64,000 bases of DNA from Gordionus sp. m RMFG-2023 (GCF_954871325.1 NC_088775.1:21181561-21245560), one strand, 5' to 3'; counted from the first letter of the stretch, positions 23,822-37,337 are shown. Numbers and translations: made by a program. The notes: generated from the letters alone by a model not told the origin.

Positions 23822-25945
23822 ATTTATCACTAAATTTTATTATCTCATTCTTTTCTTTCTATCTCTATTATCTATTAACCACTATTTCTCAAAACCTTAT
23901 CAATTCCTTTAATTTAATTTTTATTATTTTTGTATTATAATAATTTATACCTTCTTTTTCCCCCCTTTTTTAATCTTATTTTTTAATTACCTTACAATTA
24001 ATTAATCTTAATACTAATAATATTACATTCATGATGTTATTTTTTAACTTTTAGAATATCATAATAGGCTTGAGAAGTCCCCCAAAATTTTTTTTGGACG
24101 ATAGCCCTCCAACTACTAGAAATATGCATCTAATATTGACCCATCTACCGGTTTTACATTATTTTAAGTTTGTTTAATTTCAACAATAGTTTATTTATAT
24201 TTTTGCCTGATTTCTTTATTTGTCTAGGCTAACCCTAATCCCTCACATTGCTACAAAACATGATGAATCTATTATTAAAGATAAGCAAAGAAAATAATGA
24301 CGATTAAAGAAACGCCTTACCCGTTCTAGAGTTACTGGTAGACAAAATAATAAAGAACTACGCTTGAAATGAACTCATCTAAAGGTTTATTTAGTTTTTT
24401 TTTTTATCTTATGTCTTATATCTATGTTTATTTTATTTTTACCCAGTTGTCCAAATGATATTTCTATCACCACTACCACAATCCCTATGCCACCTCCACC
24501 TATTTTTTAACAAATATAAACATTTTTATTTATCACTAAATTTTATTATCTCATTTTTTCTTTCTATCTCTATTATCTATTAACCACTATTTCTCAAAAC
24601 TTTATCAATTCCTTTAATTAAATTTTCATTATTTTTATAATATAATAATTTATACCTTCTTTTTCCCCCCTTTTTTAATCTTATATTTTAATTACCTTAC
24701 AATTAAATAAACTTAATCTTAATAACATTACATTCATCATGTTATTTTTTAACTTTTAGAATATCATAATAGGCTTGATAAATCCCCTAAAAAAATTTTT
24801 TGATGATAGCCCTCAAACTATTAGAAATATGCTTCTAATATTGACCCATCTACCAGTTTTACATATTTTAATGTTTGTTTAATTTCAACAATAGTTTATT
24901 TATATTTTTGCATGATTTCCTTATTTGTCTAGGCTAACCCTAATCCCTCACATTGCTACAAAACATGATGAATCTATCATTAAAGATAAGTAAAGATAAT
25001 AATGACGATTAAACAAACGCCTTACCCTTTCTAGAGTTACTGGTAGACAAAATAATAAAGAACTACGCTTGAAACGAACTCATCTGGAGGTTTATTTTGT
25101 TTTTTTTATCTTATGTTTTTTATCTTATGTTTTATATATTATTTTATTTTCACCCAGTTCTCCAAATGATATTTCTATCACCACTACCACAATCCCTATG
25201 CCACCTCCACCTATTTTTTAACAAATATAAACATTTTTATTTATCACTAAATTTTATTATCTCATTCTTTTCTTTCAATCTCTATTATCTATTAACCACT
25301 ATTTCTCAAAACCTTATCAATTCCTTTAATTTAATTTAATTTTTATTATTTTTATAATATAATAATTTATACCTTCTTTTTTCCCCCTTTTTTAATCTTA
25401 TTTTTTTAGTACCTTACAATTAATTAAACTTAATCTTAATAACATTACATTCATCATGTTATTTTTTAACTTTTAAAATATCATAATAGGCATGATAAGT
25501 CCCCCAAAAATTTTTTTGATGATAGCCCTCCAACTACTAGAAATATGCATCTAATATTGACCCATCTACCGGTTTTACATTATGTTAATGTTTGTTTAAT
25601 TATTTCAACAAGTGTTTATTTATATTTTTGCGTGATTTCTTTATTTGTCTGGGCTAACCCAAATCCCTCACATTGCTACAAAACATGATGAATCTATTAT
25701 TAAAGATAAGCAAAGAAAATAATGACTATTAAACAAACGTTTAACCCTTTCTAGAGTTACTGGTAGACAAATTAATAAGGAACTACGCTTGAAATGAACT
25801 CATCTGGATGTTTATTTTGTTTTTTTTTATCTTATGTTTTATATCTATGTTTATTTTATTTTCACCCAGTTCTCCAAATGTTATTTCTATCACCACTACC
25901 ACAATCCCTATGCCACCTACGCCTATTTTTTAACAAATATAAACA
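23822..25945. repeat. Three-copy 0.7-kb tandem repeat in the Helitron leader
   Basis: The unit begins TTTATCACTAAATTTTATTA at about 23822, 24531 and 25240 (spacing about 709 bp). It runs through the AGAATATCATAATAGGC, GGCTAACCCTAATCCC and ATGCCACCTCCACCTATTTT landmarks. The 2.5-kb relative at 14416 has a single copy. Each unit contains short open segments (EYHNRLDK-like; then TKHDESIIKDKQRK-like), which look like repeated exon fragments. Confidence 0.85.
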
Positions 25946-26339
25946 TTAAATTCTGTACTATCATTCACTTCACTAGGAGTTAATATAAATATTACTTTAT
26001 CCGATTCTCTGAGAAGCTTTCATGAATATTTAGAGGAATGTTCAACTTGAATGTACAGCACCGCCAATTTCATCAACTTTATTAATGGAAAATATGCAGT
26101 AGTTCTGTCGTGGCCTTTATAACAATACCTACGACTGATTTATGGTTGAGTTAACATTGTCTCATGATTTTATTTTAGAGGGGGATACCAATGCTGACAT
26201 TGACGAAATATCGTTTTGCGTTCTTCTTTTACCAGTATCCCAAGGCATAGGCATATCATGTTTATCAGGACGTAATGTGTTTTGTACACTGCTTTGTTAA
26301 TCCGTCATTACTTTCATCTACAACCCTAAATGATATAAA

Positions 26340-27947
26340 ATTATACAGTAATTATTTCCTCCGACCGTCCAGATTTATTTTGCCGCTTTTCCCATCAAAA
26401 ATTAAAATGTCAACAAAGATTTGCTCTTAATTTTATCAAATACATAATAAATAATCCTCATTATTTTTCAAAAAAATTACCTTAAATTTATGTCAATAAA
26501 ATATAATATCTTAAAAAATCTATTATAATAATCCTCAAAAAACGTCAATCAAATTTAGCCAATAGTTTTCTTTTAAAACATATTTGTCCAATAAAAATGA
26601 TTACAGCGGAATCGGTCCAATAGTAATCACCTTACCAAGCTCTGCATTCATACACTTACCATTTCATTCACTTCACATATCAAAGCAATGGTATCCAGCA
26701 ACCAAGTATAATTTTTTCAGTTTTTATATATAATTATATTATTTTTATTAGATTCTTCAACAAAACCCAACTACCAATATAAGAAAAAACAAACCAAGTT
26801 AAAAAGCAGAATAAGCAAAATGCATTGTTACCATCATTCCAGAGGATGCTATATGGAAAACTTTAAAAGATATTCATATGCCAGTTCCAACTAGAGAACA
26901 TTGGGAGAAGGTATTATAAATTTAGATATATTAATATATTTTTAGATTGCACAAAAATCTATTGACCTGGCTCATTAGATGGTAAGCACTTTATATCAAA
27001 GTAAATTTTTAATATATTTCTAAAATTGCAAATAAATGAATAAAAATTTAGTTCAAATGATTTTTTATTGTGCACATAAATTAAAATTACTAATGATGGG
27101 CTAAATATAATTAGCACTGCCTAATCTACTATTGACTCTTAACCAAGTTCAAGAATCTATGAGTCATAAGTATGGATTCTTCCTTTTATCTGACTATTTA
27201 AATTTTTAATTTTTATAGGTAAATTTTAACTATATAGATGAATAACAATAAAAAATACAAATAATTTTTCACCTAATAATCCTATCCTTTCAATAAAAGA
27301 GGTAACCTTATTTTCCATATTCTTTTTAATTTAATATTCATTTTTTTTAAAATTCAACCAATAAAGGATATGTAATAATTTGTTCTATTAAGCACTAACA
27401 AACCTATCACTGAACCCTTAACCAATACAAAAATTTTCATGACTCAGTTATATATTTTTCATTTTATCAGACTTTAGATTAAATTTATACCCTATTTTTT
27501 TGTGACATAATAATTTACTATGTTATTTATATATTAAGTTATCTATATTATTTTATATAGATAAGAATAACAATAAATTCTCATATACCTAGGAATCCTA
27601 TCTTTTCAAAAAAATATGATATTCTTTTTTATACATTTATTTTAAGATAAGTCAATTTAAATTATATCTCACAACAGAGAAAGGATCAAATTCAATAATA
27701 TAAAATTTACATCTATTATTCTATTCAAACAAAATAATTTAATTACTAATTTGCTTTCAACTATTCTTTTGAAAAAGTTAAATTTAAAAAAAATAATATT
27801 TTAAATAGCAATAAATAATAATTAAACAAAAAAGTTAAATTTAAAAAAATTAATATTTTAAATAGCAATAAATAATAATTAAACAAAATTTAAACCTTTT
27901 TAGAAATGAGAATAGCTGGAGGCAAATGAATAATATAATCATTTTGT
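26340..27947 (+). other. Helitron 5' coding remnants and AT-rich introns
   Basis: Mostly AT-rich. An open segment at about 26820-26915 reads IVTIIPEDAIWKTLKDIHMP and ends before a possible splice donor. A 75-bp block ending in AATTAAACAAAA is repeated at about 27768-27890. It probably represents introns and a small exon of the Helitron gene. Confidence 0.4.
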
Positions 27948-30900
27948 TTGTATAGATGTAAATTTTATATTTTTAAATTTGATCCTCCAGTTCAAAAAAT
28001 CAATATGATTTTTCGTGCAGATCGCTCAAGTGACAAGCGAAGATATAACATTCCTAATATAGATGAAGTAGCTATGATTTATACAAAAGATGATGGTGAA
28101 CCCCCATTTAAACGGGATATCAAGGTCTATCCTCGAGTTGATGGTAGTGATCTGATAAATATAAATATATTAAGCCCTAATCTTGATCCAATGGTATATC
28201 CTCTATTATTTCCTTTTGGTGACCCTAGTTGGAAACCAGATTTAAAGGGTGAAGATACAGGGCGTACAAGGGCAAATATCTCACTACTACAGTTTAAAAT
28301 ATTTAGATTAGCAATTCGTGAAAATGAATTCAACCCAATCCTTTCCCAATCCTTTTTGCTGGGAAATTATAACAACAATATATTGTTGATTCCTATTTTA
28401 CAGGTCGAGGCGAATAATTTAAATTTTATTAGACATAATCAGCCAAAATTAGGAGTAGATGAATATTCTGGATTAATGGACTACTTGGAAAAAAAGGTCA
28501 AACAATATAATTCCCGGTAAAGCAGTAATATTACCATCATCTTTTCAAGGTTCTCAAAGAAATATGCGAGAACGCTATCACGATGCAATGGCCATTGTGT
28601 TCAAATATGGCAAAACTGATTTGTTTATTACTTTTACATGCAATCTTAATTGGCGTGAAATTAAGGAAAATCTATTTCCCGGGCAAAGTCCTACAGATAG
28701 ACCAGATTTAATATACCGTGTTTTTAAATTGAAATTAAATGAATTATTGTTCGATATAAATAAAAAAAATTTATTTGGTAAATCTATGGCTTTTATATAT
28801 ACAATCGAGTTCCAAAAAAGAGGTTTGCCTCATGCTCATATACTTATTATTTTAAACGATGATAGCAAAATATAAACATCTCAACTATATATAAATTTGT
28901 TTGTGCCGAAATGCCAGATAAAATTCTCGAACCTAAACTTTTTCAGATACCCATTTTATGATACATGGTCCTTGAGGGATATTTAACCCCAAATCGCCTT
29001 GCATGGAAAATGGCATATGTACCAAAAAGTTTCCTAAGGATTTTCAAATGGAAACAAGACCAAATATTGATGGGTATCCATATTATAAAAGGCGATATAA
29101 TGGTATTACAATTCTTTCCGGTAAACCTACGGATAATCGTTATGTTATTCCATATAATCGATATCTAATGTTAAAATTCAATGCTCATATTAACGTGGAA
29201 ATTTGTACATCTATTAAATCGGTAAAATATATCTTTAAGTATACTTATAAGGGCTATGACTGTACTAATGTTGACATTAATGTTGCTTCAAATATAAATA
29301 TTCATGACGAAATTAAATCACATTTAAATGCGCGATATGTGAGTGCATGTGAATCAATGTGGAGATAATTAGAAAATAATATACATGACCGCTCGCATGC
29401 TGTTATTTGCTTAGGAATTCATTTACCTTTACAACAGCCAGTATATTTCACTGCTGGACATGAAAGAGATGCTTTATTGAGATCAAAAAATAAACATACT
29501 ACTTTAACGGCATGGTTTGAGTTAAATAAGACAGATCTAAATGCTAGACAATATCTTTATGGGGAAATACCTTATCATTATGTGTTTACAAATTACCATT
29601 GGAAACTAAGAAAAAAACTATTAAATGTAATTTCGAGAATGTATTCCGTTCATCCTAATTCTAGTGAACGATTCTTACTTCGATTATTATTACTTCATGT
29701 TTGCGGGGCTACAAGTTTTGATTATTTAAAAACTATTAATCGAATTTTAATGAGTACTTTTAAAGAGGCAGCTATTAAAAGAAATTTGTTATCAGATGAT
29801 AAAGAGTGGGAATCATGCTTAGAAGAGGGATCAATATATCAAATGCCGTCACAACTTCGGAGTACTTTTGCCTTTATCTGCATGTCAGCCTGAAAATCCT
29901 GCATATCTATGGAATAGGTTCAGATTTATGATGATTGAAGATTATCGTCAATATTCAGAAGTAATTGCAATAACCATGGCTTTAATGGACATTGAAAACG
30001 TTTTTCTTGATCATGGTTTATGCTGACAAAGTTTTGATCTTCCTTCACCTACAAAAATCCCCCCAAAACAACATTATGATACCCATGTTGAAGCTGCCGA
30101 TTCAATCGAGCGTATATCTAAATTAAACCGATTACAAAAATATGCTTTTGATTTAATTATACAAGCGATTGAATTAGAAAATATTCCAGAAAGATATTTC
30201 TTCGTGGATGGCCCTGGAGGTTCAGGTAAAACGTATCTTAATACCTTAATGTGTTATATAAGAGCAAAAAATCAAATTGTATTGCCTTTTGCAACCACCG
30301 GCATATCCTCTATTCTTTTAAAGGGGGAAGAACCATCCATAGCGGATTTAAATTACCTGTGCCTATCTTTGAAACTTCTACATCCCATATGAATTTACAT
30401 AGTTCGCTAGCTTTAGATATTAAAAATAGCAAATTGATTATTATTGATGAGGCCACAATGATGACTAAACACGCTTTGCGATGCATTGACCGATTACTTA
30501 AAGACATTATGAAAAATTCCCACCCATTTGGCGGAAAAGTTATTTTATTAGGTGGTGATTTTAGACAGATTTTATCAGTAGTGCCTAAAGGCTCCAAAGT
30601 CGATATTATAGAGTCCTGTATAAAAAGTTCAGATTTATGGAGTCATTTTAAAATAATACATTTGATTGATAATATGCGTATTCCATCAGAGCAAGTTGAT
30701 TACAATGCTTGGTTACTTAAAATTGGAGATGGGCTATCAAGCAGCAATTCTGATCTTCCTACAAATAGTGTTGAAATCCCACCTTATTTGCTTGAAAATG
30801 ATTCATTAATTAAATGTGTGTATGGTAATTCTATAGAAATTGCTGATATAGATAGTCTTTCTACTAAAATAATATTAACCACCAAAAATAAAATTTACCC

Positions 30901-31514
30901 TCAACAACGATATCATTATTATAATTTCAGGCCCTATCAAACATTATTATAGTGCAGATTCCATTGAAAGCGATAATAAGGATGATATAATGAATTTTCC
31001 AATAGAATTTTTGCATTCACAAACTCCATCCGGTATGCCACCTCACAAGCTAACACTTAAGGTTGGTACAATTGTTATGAGATTACGCAACTTGAGCCCA
31101 AAGAAAGGACTTTGTAATGGTACCCGTTTAATCATACTACATTTACATATTAATTTTATCGACGCTGAGGTATTGACAGGCACTAATAAGGGTTATCGAG
31201 TTTTTCTCCTACGAATAGATCTAACTCCAAGTGACTCTCAGTTACCATTTACTTTAAAAAGACGACAGTTTCCTATAATTCCCGCTTTTGTGATTACAAT
31301 AAATAAAAGTCAAGGACAAACTTTTGATCATGTAGGCTTATTCCTCCCTGAGCCCGTCTTTGCCCATGGACAACTATATGTGGCTCTTACTAGATGTAAA
31401 TCTCAAAATAATATGAAAATTATGATTTTGCCATCAGAATTACAAGGAAAAATTTTAAAAAATGATAAAACATTCACACAAAATATCATATATAATGAAA
31501 TCTTAAATTCATAA
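27948..31514 (+). pseudogene. Helitron Rep-helicase protein (broken)
   Basis: Helitron-like N domain at 27948-28520 (PRVDGSDLININILSPNLDP, then VYPLLFPFGD). The Rep nuclease follows: motif 1 DLFITFTCN near 28618, the HUH motif GLPHAHIL near 28826, and the paired tyrosines of motif 3 in KYIFKYTYKGYD near 29227. The central linker contains RMYSVHPNSSERFLLRLLLL near 29640. A PIF1-like SF1B helicase follows: Walker A DGPGGSGKT near 30208, Walker B IIIDEA near 30438, VILLGGDFRQ near 30540, INKSQGQT near 31300 and YVALTRCKS near 31378. Stop at 31512-31514. Frame changes occur near 28515, 28875-29000, 29370, 29880, 30340 and 30950. The function would be rolling-circle transposition. Confidence 0.92.
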
Positions 31515-32788
31515 TTTGTAAGAAATTTAAACCAACTTTGTTATTCACCATCAAATCACCAACTTTACATCATCTTCAAAAACGAAACCACCTTGAGCAA
31601 AGAAAAGAGAACTTCTTCACCATCGCTAAACCATCTTCCTCACCAACAACAGTATATTCTATTTTATAATTTCAATTTACACGTTTTTTTTTCAGGTTAT
31701 TTACGGCAAACTACGAGCAAGGAAATTTCAACATCATCTTCAAAAACGAAACCACATTGAGCAAAGAAAAGAGAACTTCTTCACCATCGCTAAACCATCT
31801 TCCTCACCAACAACAGTAAATTCTACTTTATAATTCCAATTTACACGTTTTATTTCAGGATATATACGGCAAACTACTGGCCATGGCAAAACATTAACAA
31901 ATAAAAGTCAAGATACGGTGATATACCCGACTAATGCTTAAAATTCTTACATCCCTCTCAATTTTGAAAATATTTTAAATCTCCTTTTTTAGGTAAAATT
32001 TTCTATATTATAAAATTTTTTATATTATATTTTTTATATGGCTACAAATGCATATGTGTTGTAACCCGATAATCATCAACTCTTGAAGTATAAATATTTA
32101 TTATAATTTCTTACAATTCATATCTTTGTCTCTTTTTTTCTATTTCTTCCTTCTTTTTTTCATTCTTTTTTTCATTTCTTTGCTCCCCTAAAATCCATCT
32201 CCCACCTTCACCCAGTGGGGAGTGAACATCAATTCTGACTAACAGGAGCTCTGGTAAATAATGTTATTATTTAGGGTGCTAATAAGAGATATTGTTTCAT
32301 TTTTGTAATTTTAAATATAAATTTCTAAATCACATCTCAAATTATAATTCCCCGTCATTCTTGACTGGTGATCAGTGTCTGGTAAATAATGTTAGTATTT
32401 AGGGTGCTAATAAGATATATTGTTTCATTTTTGTAATTTTAAATATAAATTTCTAAATCACTTCTCAAATTATAATTCCCCGTCATTCTTGACGGGTGAT
32501 CAGTATGATGCTAATATGAGATATTTTTTCATTTTTATTCATTTTTGTAATTTAAAATATAAATTTCGAAATCACATCTCATAAAATAGGAAAATTTCTG
32601 ATTCATCCATCATCAAATAAAGGTAAAATATATTATTCATCAATCATTGAATAAAAAAGACAATTCATCACTCTTAGTCTTAATGGGTTGGAATTGGCCT
32701 GAAGGAGGAGGGGGAGTGGTAAAAAGAATTATCGTAAAAGAACGAATAAAATTATCATCCCCGTCATTTTTGACGGGTTATCAACTAG
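31515..32788 (+). repeat. Helitron 3' region with two sets of tandem duplications
   Basis: A unit of about 175 bp containing CTTCAAAAACGAAACCAC is repeated at 31567 and 31739. A 3'-subterminal unit of about 130 bp (GGTAAATAATGTTATTATTT through to a CCCCGTCATTCTTGAC hairpin) is repeated at 32252-32382 and 32382-32510, with a third partial copy. The hairpins at 32350-32368 and 32478-32496 resemble the true terminal hairpin but lack the following CTAG. Confidence 0.75.
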
Positions 32789-34149
32789 TATATAAATAAT
32801 TTGCATATAATTTTCATTGGTGTTTAATGGCATTTTTGTAATTTAAATATATAGCATTTTTTTTTACTTAACATAAAAATATATATATCCTTTATCAAAT
32901 TCTTTGACAAATTATTTCAGAAATGCAAGACATACATTAAATTTATCTGAAAAACAACAATAACCTTATATAATAAACAACATATTTTTTAGATATAATT
33001 TTAAATGATCATATTTCTAAAAAGTATAAGAGTCGGTTATTTTTATTTTATTTGTCAAGATTCTCTAATAACTGGTTTGCCCAGGCCTTCCCAGTTTCCC
33101 TTAATACGGAATTCACATGTTTCTCACTTACATCTTAAACTATGGTAAATCAGATAATTCCCTTTCATGTGATTATATTAAAAATTAAACTATCTCCGAG
33201 GCGGGAAAAAATTTTCAAAATTATAATGGGTAGGACTGGGCTTGGAACCTCAAAATTAATATTAGCTTGCACCTGACTTGGGAATATCTTTTACAAATTA
33301 TTAAGGGTTGAGCTGGGCTTGATAAACTTTTTTTAAATTATAAGATCTTGGATGTTTCTTAATATTGTGAGCTTGACCCTGAATTCATAGTGGCACGATT
33401 GCGATTTAGACGCGATAAATGCAAAATAGAGTAAATATGATATCGCATTCATTGGTTCGGGTCCGCTTTATATACTCTTAAAAATATCAAAAAGACAAAT
33501 AAGCTAAAATGGCTGTCAAAATGGCCCCTATAAGTTTGAAGCGAGAGATTTAAAAAAATATCAAAAATTTGACTTTTACAGATTAGATAGTTTTTTCTAT
33601 TTAAGTATTTAATATTAAATTAATATCATTATAAATTTTAATAAAATACCTTAATCAAATATTTATTATAATTATATAATTAATATTAAAATCATTTAAA
33701 ATAAATTTTAATAAATATATAATTGTATTTAACATAATATATTACTTATATAATATTTAAAGTAATTAAATTAATTTGATATAAAGAAAAATATATAAAT
33801 TGTATTAATATAAATTTTAATAAGTATATAATTGTAATATTTAACATAATATATTATTAATATAATATTTAAAGAAATTAATTTAATATAAATAAAAATA
33901 TATAAATTGTATTAATATAAATTTTAGTAATATATAATTTTAATTTTAGTAATATATAATTATAATATTTAATATGATTTAATTATAATATAATAATTAA
34001 TATTATTAACATAATTAATATATAATTAAAATAGTATAATTTATATTATATATTTATAATATTATTTACATATTTTATATATTTATAATATTATTTATCT
34101 ATTTAATATAATTTATTTATAATTCAATTATACAATATGGTTAATATTA

Positions 34150-35095
34150 CTAGGAACTCCATTAATAAAATTTTTATAGTAGAGATTTATACTTATTATT
34201 CCTATAAATATCAGATTAACTCATATTTTAATTTTTTTTTAGATTTCTAATGATTAATGGGAATATGTTAATCTCTTTTCCTACTAGGAACTCCATTAAT
34301 AAAATTTTTATCGTAGAGATTTATACTTATTATTCCTATAAATATCAGATTTACTCATATTTTAATTTTTTTTTAGATTTCTAATGATTAATGGGAATAT
34401 GTTAATCTCTTTTCCTACTAGGAACTCCATTAATAAAATTTTTATCGTAGAGATTTATACTTATTATTCCTATAAATATCAGATTTACTCATATTTTAAC
34501 TTTTAGATTTCTAATGATTTGGGAATATGTTAATCTCTTTTCCTACTAGGAACTCCATTAATAAAATTTTTATCATAGAGATTTATACTTAATATTCCTA
34601 TAAATATCAGATTTACTCATATTTTGATTTTTTTTCTAGATTTCTAATGATTAATGGGAATATGTTAATCTCTTTTCCTATTAGGAACTCCATTAAAAAA
34701 AATTTTATAGTAGAGATTTATACTTATTATTCCTATAAATATCAGATTTACTCATATTTTAATTTATTTTTAGATTTCTATTGATTAATGGGAATATGTT
34801 AATCTCTTTTCTTACTAGGAACTCCATTAATAAATTTTTATCGTAGAGATTTATACTTATTATTCCTGTAAATATCAGTTTTACTCATATTTTAACTTTT
34901 AGATTTCTAATGATTAATGGGAATATGTTAATCTCTTTTCCTACTAGGAACTTCATTAATAAAATTTTTATCGTAGAGATTTATACTTATTATTCCTATA
35001 AATATCAGATTTACTCATATTTTAATTTTTAGATTTCTAATGATTAATGGGAATATGTTAATCTCTTTTCCTACTAGGACCATTAATAAAATTTT
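34150..35095. repeat. Satellite-like array, about eight units of 127-134 bp
   Basis: The unit starts TAGGAACTCCATTAATAAAA at about 34151, 34285, 34419, 34546, 34681, 34816 and 34945, plus a final degenerate unit near 35077. Each contains GAGATTTATACTTATTATTC and TAATGGGAATATGTTAATCT. Units differ by a few substitutions and short indels, so the array is fairly young. Confidence 0.9.
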
Positions 35096-35210
35096 TAACA
35101 TAGGGATTTATACTTGTTATTCCTATAAATATGAGATTTATTTTGTTAGAGCTATTTATCATACGTATTTATTCATATAAATATCGGATTACTTAGATAT
35201 TACTTAAAAA

Positions 35211-35640
35211 TATTGTTAAAAGGCTCGATTTGAGTCGAGTTTTTAAAAATGGCTAACTCAAATTTTGGCTAGCAAAATATTGACTAAGCCTCGAGATTTA
35301 GCTAATAGATGCCAGTGTTGTTAAACGGCTTGTTTTGAGCGATTTTTAAAAACGGCTAACTCAATACTTCATCCAGTAAAATATTACCCAAGCTGGAAGA
35401 TTTTGCTCATAGAAGGAACAAGGGTCTACACATATATTATAGAAATCTTGAGGTTTAAGCAATATTTTTCTGGCTAAAATATTGAGTTAGCCGTTTTTAA
35501 AAATCGGCTCAAAACGTGCCGTTTAACAACACTATGCCAAACCTTTATGCCACCTCTGAGCAAGGTCTGCTGGCTTGCCTAATATTTTTTCAGATAAAAT
35601 ATTGAGTTAGCCGTTTTAATCGAGCCGTTTAACAACATTA
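35211..35640. mobile_element. Old hAT MITE copy split by a younger copy of the same family
   Basis: The outer halves (35211-35312 and 35535-35640) form one diverged copy: TATTGTTAAAAGGCTCGATT at the left, CGAGCCGTTTAACAACATTA at the right. The flanks CTTAAAAA and CTTATAAA are a partly decayed 8-bp duplication. Its centre is occupied by a better preserved relative. Confidence 0.75.
35313..35534. mobile_element. Younger hAT MITE copy, 222 bp, inside the older copy
   Basis: CAGTGTTGTTAAACGGCT to CCGTTTAACAACACTA, close to the copy at 11129-11352 along its whole length, including the central GCTCATAGAAGGAACAA. The flanks share only ATGCCA, an imperfect duplication. Confidence 0.8.
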
Positions 35641-36449
35641 CTTATAAAAAATATGATATAATGAATAAGCATGCGTGTTGTAAGAATAATGAAATATAAG
35701 CCTAACAATTTTATTATTACTTTTGCAATTATATCAATAGTATATATAAATATTATTAATATGATTGATAAATATTATTATTGTGATTGACAAATATAAA
35801 ATAATGATTGCAATTGTATAATAATGCTATATAAAATAATGATTGCAATTTATATATCAATAGTATATAAATTTATATTTATTGAGACTATATATTGATG
35901 AAGGTATATAAAATAAAGATTGCAATTTGCATATCAATTATAAAATTATTTTTATTAAGACTGTATATTGATGGTGGTGTATAAATATTTGTATATATTG
36001 CAATTGAATATTAATTGTATAGAAAATGATGATTACAATTTGTATATCAATAGGTGGTATATAAAATAATGATTGCAATTTGTATTTCAATAGTAATATA
36101 TAAAATTATGGTAATTACTTTTTGCATATCAATATTATATAAAATGGTGTAAATTTGGTATAAAAAGCATTAAAAAATGAAAATTTTAACAGCATGATCA
36201 TAATATTGATAAAGAGTGATGTGAATTTTTAGGTAAAAACCTAATAATTAATAAATATCTATGTAAGCATCAATGACATATGTCATTGGTATGCATATAA
36301 TAGTTTTCTCTATTTTGAGAATATAAATAATTATTAGAAAATAGTAGATTTTTATTAAATTTAGATTTTATAAATTTATATTGGGCATTTTGCTTTAAAA
36401 AAATTAATTGATTTATTGAATAATCATAATTTCCAGATAAAACTAGTAG

Positions 36450-37100
36450 CATATTTTAAATTTTCTTTGGTTGGTCGGAGTTCCTGAATGGATTATATCA
36501 AGTGATGCTAAGATTAAAATTTCCAGGTTAACAAGATAGCATATTTTAAATTTACTTTGGTTGGTTGGAGTTCCTGAATAAATTATATCAAGTGATGCTA
36601 AGATTATAATTTCCAGGTTTACAAGATAGCATATTTTAAATTTACTTTGGAGTTCCTGAATGGATTATATCAAGTGATGCTAAGATTAAAATTTTCAGGT
36701 TAACAAGATAGCATATTTTAAATTTACCTTGATTAGTTGGAGTTCCTGAATGGATTATATCAAGTGATGTTAATATTAAAATTTCCAGGTTAACAAAATA
36801 GCATATTTTAAATTTACCTTGATTAGTTGGAGTTCCTGAATGGATTATCAATTGATGCTAAGATTAAAATTTCCAGGTTAACAAGATAGCATATTTTAAA
36901 TTTACCTTGATTAGTTGGAGTTCCTGAATGGATTATCAATTGATGCTAAGATTAAAATTTCCAGGTTAACAAGATAGCATATTTTAAAGGATTATCAATT
37001 GATGCTACGAAAAAAATTTCCAGGTTAACAAGATAGCATATTAGTATATATTCTAAGAAGAAAATTTCCAGGTTAACAAGATAGCATAATAGTAATATAT
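36450..37100. repeat. Second satellite-like array, units of about 80-95 bp
   Basis: The unit contains GATAGCATATTTTAAATTTA, GGAGTTCCTGAATGGATTAT and GATGCTAAGATTAAAATTTC. It recurs about eight times, the last three shortened. The minus-strand open frame through it (36642-36851) is only a by-product of unit length and is not called as a gene. Confidence 0.85.
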
Positions 37101-37337
37101 TCTATAATTTACCTGGGTTGGTTATGGTCTCAAATGATGCTGGAGAAAATATTATTGAGCAATCAGCTTGTTAAATTGAGCATACAAATTTTAAGCTTAA
37201 GCAAAATTTAGCAATAAGTCACGCGACAAAACATCAAAACACAAAAAAAAAGTATATCATGCGATATGTCATTGCATGCGGCACGGCACGATATTGCGCT
37301 ACTTTTAAATTTAGCGCTAATTTTTTATTAATTGAAA

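Larger units (their letters stand above)
23254..32788 (+). mobile_element. Helitron, 9.5 kb, both ends, with decayed Rep-helicase gene
   Basis: The 5' end TCTATATTATAATTTTCTGA starts at 23254 after A. The 3' end is hairpin CCCGTCATTTTTGACGGG plus TTATCAACTAG, ending at 32788 before T. The order inside is a 5' leader, three tandem copies of a roughly 0.7-kb unit (23822-25945), front-end coding remnants (about 25950-26340 and 26820-26915), Rep (27948-29368), linker (29477-30190), helicase (30190-31514), and a tail with duplicated blocks. The length and domain order are those of an autonomous Helitron, but the gene has about seven frame interruptions, so it is probably inactive. Confidence 0.92.

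Noticed and set aside
32350-32496. Hairpins CCCCGTCATTCTTGAC... taken as separate Helitron 3' ends
   Set aside because: No CTAG/CTRR follows at the right distance; they sit in tandem copies of the subterminal region.
36642-36851. Minus-strand frame encoding repeated IIHSGTPTNQGKFKICY
   Set aside because: It is produced by tandem repeat units whose length keeps the frame open, with no start context or homologue recognised.
34150-37100. CRISPR-like regular repeats
   Set aside because: Units are 80-134 bp with no unique spacers and lie inside a eukaryotic transposon; they are plain tandem repeats.
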